Source of the DNA: Candidatus Hodarchaeota archaeon
Lineage (GTDB): Archaea; Asgardarchaeota; Heimdallarchaeia; Hodarchaeales; Hodarchaeaceae
Direction: 5' to 3'
DNA length: 8,712 nucleotides
Assembly: GCA_016839665.1 (NCBI GenBank)
Contig: JAEOTU010000101.1
Coordinates: forward strand, 1 to 8,712
Both the position numbers and the translations under genes were made by a program. Below, in pieces: positions 6,065 through 8,712 of this stretch; positions within the stretch are counted from its first letter, which is position 1; the number at the start of each line of letters is the position of its first letter. The notes beneath the pieces were generated by a model that saw only the letters and a program-made list of their open reading frames with translations, was not told the origin of the DNA and made no database searches.

Positions 6065-6714
6065 CCCTTATTCCCATTAAGGACTTCTTTGATACAAAAT
6101 CCCGAATCAAAGCAGCCTTACCTGCGAAATTTTCCCCTCTTATAGAAAATTTGGTAGAGATTACCTTTTTCCAGACCATTAACACCATAAAGTCATTATC
6201 TTACCCTTTTGGCGTCATTTCCCCTTCAATGTCAATAATAGAGCAAAGTAAGAGGTTAGGAGCAGTATTTACATTTTGTGACACAGGAAAGGATTTGAAC
6301 ACTGGAATATCAGATGCTATTCAAGTATTACAAGAAACACAGTCAATTCTAATTATAATGCCTGATTTACCATTCTTAAAGCACGAATTTTTTCACAATT
6401 TGTTTAAGGAAACTAGAGATGAGGATGTACTAATCATACCTTCAATCTCAAGTCATAAAGACTTTGGAACCGCTGCTTTATACTTAAGACAACCAAATTT
6501 ATTATCATTTCAGTTTGGAAAAAATAGTAGCAGGCGATTTCAGAAAGAAGCTGATTCTAGAAATCTTAAATACCGAATTCTTCATTGTGAACCTTTTGCT
6601 CGGGATATAGATACATTAAATGACGTTAAATATTTGAAAAAACACTTAACAATGGTTTTTGACTCTGATAACTTTAGCAGAATTTTAGAGCAAATGAGCA
6701 TCATAAGAATTTAG
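6061..6714 (+). CDS. cofC: 2-phospho-L-lactate guanylyltransferase CofC
   Basis: CofC joins a phosphorylated three-carbon acid (2-phospholactate or phosphoenolpyruvate) to GMP from GTP, making the substrate of CofD. The 217-residue protein has a nucleotidyltransferase fold: IPIKDFFDTKSRI at 4-16, with Lys7 and the Lys-Ser-Arg of the GTP-binding loop, DLNTGISDAI at 78-87, MPDLPFL at 100-106 with metal-binding Asp101, GTAALYLR at 136-143, FQFGKNSSRRFQKEA at 150-164 and ARDIDTLND at 180-188. The family GTN motif reads GTA here. A tail of about 20 residues follows the usual end. The TTG start is provisional: an AAAGGTG at 6028-6034 is best spaced for an in-frame CTG at 6043, which would add six residues. 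Position between the flavoprotein-like gene and cofG supports the assignment. Confidence 0.92.
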   Translation: MTLIPIKDFFDTKSRIKAALPAKFSPLIENLVEITFFQTINTIKSLSYPFGVISPSMSIIEQSKRLGAVFTFCDTGKDLNTGISDAIQVLQETQSILIIMPDLPFLKHEFFHNLFKETRDEDVLIIPSISSHKDFGTAALYLRQPNLLSFQFGKNSSRRFQKEADSRNLKYRILHCEPFARDIDTLNDVKYLKKHLTMVFDSDNFSRILEQMSIIRI

Positions 6715-6729
6715 TGAGAGAATCCCCGA

Positions 6730-7890
6730 TTGACATCAGACCATTTTTCTCATACAGATTCGCCTCATTCGTTAACTGTGAACCAAGCTGTCAACATTTT
6801 AACGTTGAGCGACTTGGATGAGCTTTCAGTCTGGAAAAAATCGGCTCAGACCATTGCTAAGAATGTTTATCAACTTCAAATAACTTATACAACTAATGTT
6901 TTTATCCCCTTAACTTTACTATGTCGAAATGCATGTGCATATTGTGGGTTTCGTCGTTCGAGGATACTAAAGGGTGAGGAATATCTAAAACCAGAAAAAA
7001 TAGAAGAAGTTTTAGAAATTGCAAAACACCATAGGGTTTCTGAATTACTAATAACGATGGGGGATAGACCTGAAGAAAAATATCCAAGAGCAAAGAAGTG
7101 GTTGTTAGAACATGGATATACTTCAACAGTTGAGTATATACGCTCTGTCGCTGAAAGAGCTTTAGCACATGAGCTGTTACCTCATATTAACGCTGGTACG
7201 TTAACTTTCGATGAACTTGGATATTTAAGAGAAGTATCGGCTAGTATAGGCCTAATGTTAGAAACAATAAGCTCAAGATTAACCCAGGAGGGTTTACCTC
7301 ATGCTCAATCACCTAGTAAGGATCCTAAAATTAGAATGAATACTATTAAAAACGCAGGAAAGTTGAAAATCCCATTTACAAGTGGTATTTTAGTGGGGAT
7401 CGGTGAGACTCCCGAAGAAATCGTTAAAAGCCTATTCTCGCTGAAAAAAGTTCATGAGAAGTATCATCACCTACAAGAAGTAATTATTCAGAATTTCCAA
7501 CCTCAAAAGAATACTTCTATGGAAAATTTTTCTCCTCCTTCCCTCAACTTAATGGAAAAAGTCATCATTCTCGCACGTCACATCATCCCTCCTGAAATAT
7601 CAATTCAAATCCCACCAAATCTTATTAAAGGCTATGAAGATCGTTTTATTGGAATTGGGATTTCTGATTGGGGTGGAATATCATCTATTACTCATGATTA
7701 TATAAATCCTGGTCATGAATGGCCTCAAATTGCCCATTTAAACCAAATAACTCGAGAAGGAGGATTTCATCTCCGAGAAAGACTTCCAGTTTATCCTAGT
7801 TACATTAATTTGGATTGGCTATCTTCACGTATATTTAATCTAATTCAAACCAAGAACCTAAGTACCAAGGATGGTTATAGGAAACGGTAA
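6730..7890 (+). CDS. cofG: FO synthase subunit 1, CofG (radical SAM)
   Basis: CofG is one of two radical-SAM enzymes that build FO, the deazaflavin chromophore of F420. It acts on the tyrosine-uracil adduct made by CofH and closes the ring system. The 386-residue protein carries the CxxxCxxC iron-sulfur site LCRNACAYCGFRR (Cys65, Cys69, Cys72) preceded by VFIPLTL, as is typical of the family. Further motifs are MGDRPEEKYP at 110-119, SGILVGIGET at 218-227 and the C-terminal core strand IIQNFQPQKNTSM at 252-264. It starts at TTG 6730 with a moderate GTGAGAG site 9 bases upstream; an internal GTG at 6778 lacks one. It is separated from cofC by 15 bases and from the cofH start by 35, consistent with one operon. 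The two FO synthase halves are separate genes, as in most archaea, rather than fused as bacterial FbiC. Confidence 0.96.
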   Translation: MTSDHFSHTDSPHSLTVNQAVNILTLSDLDELSVWKKSAQTIAKNVYQLQITYTTNVFIPLTLLCRNACAYCGFRRSRILKGEEYLKPEKIEEVLEIAKHHRVSELLITMGDRPEEKYPRAKKWLLEHGYTSTVEYIRSVAERALAHELLPHINAGTLTFDELGYLREVSASIGLMLETISSRLTQEGLPHAQSPSKDPKIRMNTIKNAGKLKIPFTSGILVGIGETPEEIVKSLFSLKKVHEKYHHLQEVIIQNFQPQKNTSMENFSPPSLNLMEKVIILARHIIPPEISIQIPPNLIKGYEDRFIGIGISDWGGISSITHDYINPGHEWPQIAHLNQITREGGFHLRERLPVYPSYINLDWLSSRIFNLIQTKNLSTKDGYRKR

Positions 7891-7925
7891 GAACGGTTGA
7901 TCGAGAAGATATTGATTTTCAACAG

Positions 7926-8712
7926 GTGAAGCCTGAGCTAAAATATGTTTTAAAGCGTGTTTTAGACGATGAAGTCCCCTCTGTTGACGAACTACCAACA
8001 TTATTTGCTGCACAGGGACGTGAGATTCTCCTCTTGGGACAGGTGGCCGATATAATCAGAGAACGTCAAGTAGGGTCAATTATAACCTATGTGGTTAATC
8101 ATAATATTAACTTTACAAACATCTGTACAAAGAATTGTCTTTTCTGCGCGTATTCTGTTGACATTAATTCAAAGGATGGATATTTTGATATTTCTATTGA
8201 CTATTTTCGCCAAAAAATTGAGGAAAGTCATCCATATCGTATTTCTGAAGTTTGTGTTCAAGGAGGGATCCATCCAGCCTTGAATTTTGAATCATATCTT
8301 GAGATTCTTCATAATCTAAAGGAGATTGATCCAAATATTCATATTCATGCTTTTTCTCCCCAGGAAGTGGCTTATGCTGCGAGTACATCAAAACAAGACA
8401 TAGAAGATATTCTACTTGAATTCAAAAAGAATGGCCTTGGATCGTTACCCGGAACCGCAGCAGAAATTCTTGACGATAATATCCGAAGTAAAATATGTCC
8501 AAAAAAAATTAGTAGTGCAGAATGGATTCATATTATTGAAATGGCTCATAATTTAAGGATTCCAACAACTGCAACCATTCTTTTTGGTCACATTGAAGAT
8601 TATCGTCATTGGATTAAACATCTCTCATTATTAAGACAAATTCAGGAAAAAACAGGTGGGTTCACAGAATTCATTCCTCTCCCTTTCATTGCGGAGAATA
8701 CACAGTTAAAAA
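7926..8712 (+). CDS. cofH: FO synthase subunit 2, CofH (radical SAM, 3' partial)
   Basis: CofH generates a radical that joins tyrosine to 5-amino-6-ribitylamino-uracil, the first committed step to FO; its product goes to CofG. The frame is open from 7881 to the window end, and 262 residues are visible from the GTG at 7926. Diagnostic segments are YVVNHNINFTNIC with the CxxxCxxC site (Cys67, Cys71, Cys74 in NICTKNCLFCAYS), VQGGIHPALNF at 111-121, IHIHAFSPQEV at 138-148, SLPGTAAEILDD at 173-184, RIPTTATILFGHIE at 211-224 and GGFTEFIPLPF at 244-254. About 100 C-terminal residues should lie beyond the window. GTG 7926 is the only ATG/GTG/TTG start before the conserved N-terminal helices, yet it has no well-spaced Shine-Dalgarno site (GAGAAGAT is about 15 bases away), so translation may depend on coupling to cofG. 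Confidence 0.94.
   Translation, partial: MKPELKYVLKRVLDDEVPSVDELPTLFAAQGREILLLGQVADIIRERQVGSIITYVVNHNINFTNICTKNCLFCAYSVDINSKDGYFDISIDYFRQKIEESHPYRISEVCVQGGIHPALNFESYLEILHNLKEIDPNIHIHAFSPQEVAYAASTSKQDIEDILLEFKKNGLGSLPGTAAEILDDNIRSKICPKKISSAEWIHIIEMAHNLRIPTTATILFGHIEDYRHWIKHLSLLRQIQEKTGGFTEFIPLPFIAENTQLK

Noticed and set aside
5910..6188. 92-codon minus-strand frame across the TIM-barrel/cofC junction
   Set aside because: It lies antisense to two well-supported genes, has no recognisable motif, and its translation looks like a shadow of the plus-strand frames.
6902..7168. 88-codon minus-strand frame inside cofG
   Set aside because: It is fully antisense to the radical-SAM core of cofG and is leucine-rich low-information sequence; a shadow frame.
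8089..8283. 64-codon plus-strand frame overlapping cofH
   Set aside because: It is out of frame with the clear CofH protein, which covers the same bases with diagnostic motifs; its hydrophobic look is a shift artefact.
8194..8391. 65-codon minus-strand frame inside cofH
   Set aside because: Antisense to conserved CofH segments and with no recognisable features.

Overview
The window (AT-rich by eye) reads as a compact stretch of an archaeal chromosome. The evidence is a two-subunit archaeal/eukaryotic-type primase, a nearly complete coenzyme F420 gene cluster, an archaeal dihydrouridine-synthase-like TIM-barrel protein, frequent TTG/GTG starts preceded by archaeal-style GGTG/GGAG Shine-Dalgarno sequences, and AT-rich TATA-like elements. 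Both primase subunits look more like the eukaryotic proteins than like those of typical Euryarchaeota. For example, PriS has the 'SGRRGVHGWV' and 'DLNEYDAVR' signatures. This suggests an Asgard-type archaeon, but that assignment is an inference from motif recall, not from a tree.

Layout. (1) 1-1651, plus strand: the C-terminal part of priL (cut by the window edge) and a complete priS, coupled by a 4-base TTGA overlap. Together they encode the replicative primase. (2) 1684-2319, minus strand: a class I SAM-dependent methyltransferase of unknown substrate, convergent with priS. (3) 2440-3066, plus strand: pyroglutamyl-peptidase I (pcp), divergent from the methyltransferase. (4) 3083-4201, minus strand: a lipoate-protein ligase A-type protein with a fused C-terminal accessory domain, convergent with pcp. 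(5) 4202-4307: a divergent control region with a perfect 15-base palindrome next to TATA-like sequences. (6) 4308 to the end, plus strand: an F420 operon in the order cofD, TIM-barrel flavoprotein-like gene, cofC, cofG, cofH (cofH is cut by the window end).

How the genes work together. CofG and CofH are the two radical-SAM halves of FO synthase, which makes the deazaflavin chromophore FO. CofC activates a three-carbon phospho-acid with GTP, and CofD transfers it onto FO to give F420-0 or its dehydro form. CofE, which adds the glutamate tail, is not in the window. The Dus/DHOD-like gene abuts cofD with no spacer and precedes cofC. This makes it a candidate for an unassigned, possibly reductive, step in archaeal F420 synthesis, and it is the most interesting hypothesis here.

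No tRNA, rRNA, mobile element, CRISPR array or long repeat was seen. The largest non-coding gaps are about 120 bp (2320-2439) and 106 bp (4202-4307).
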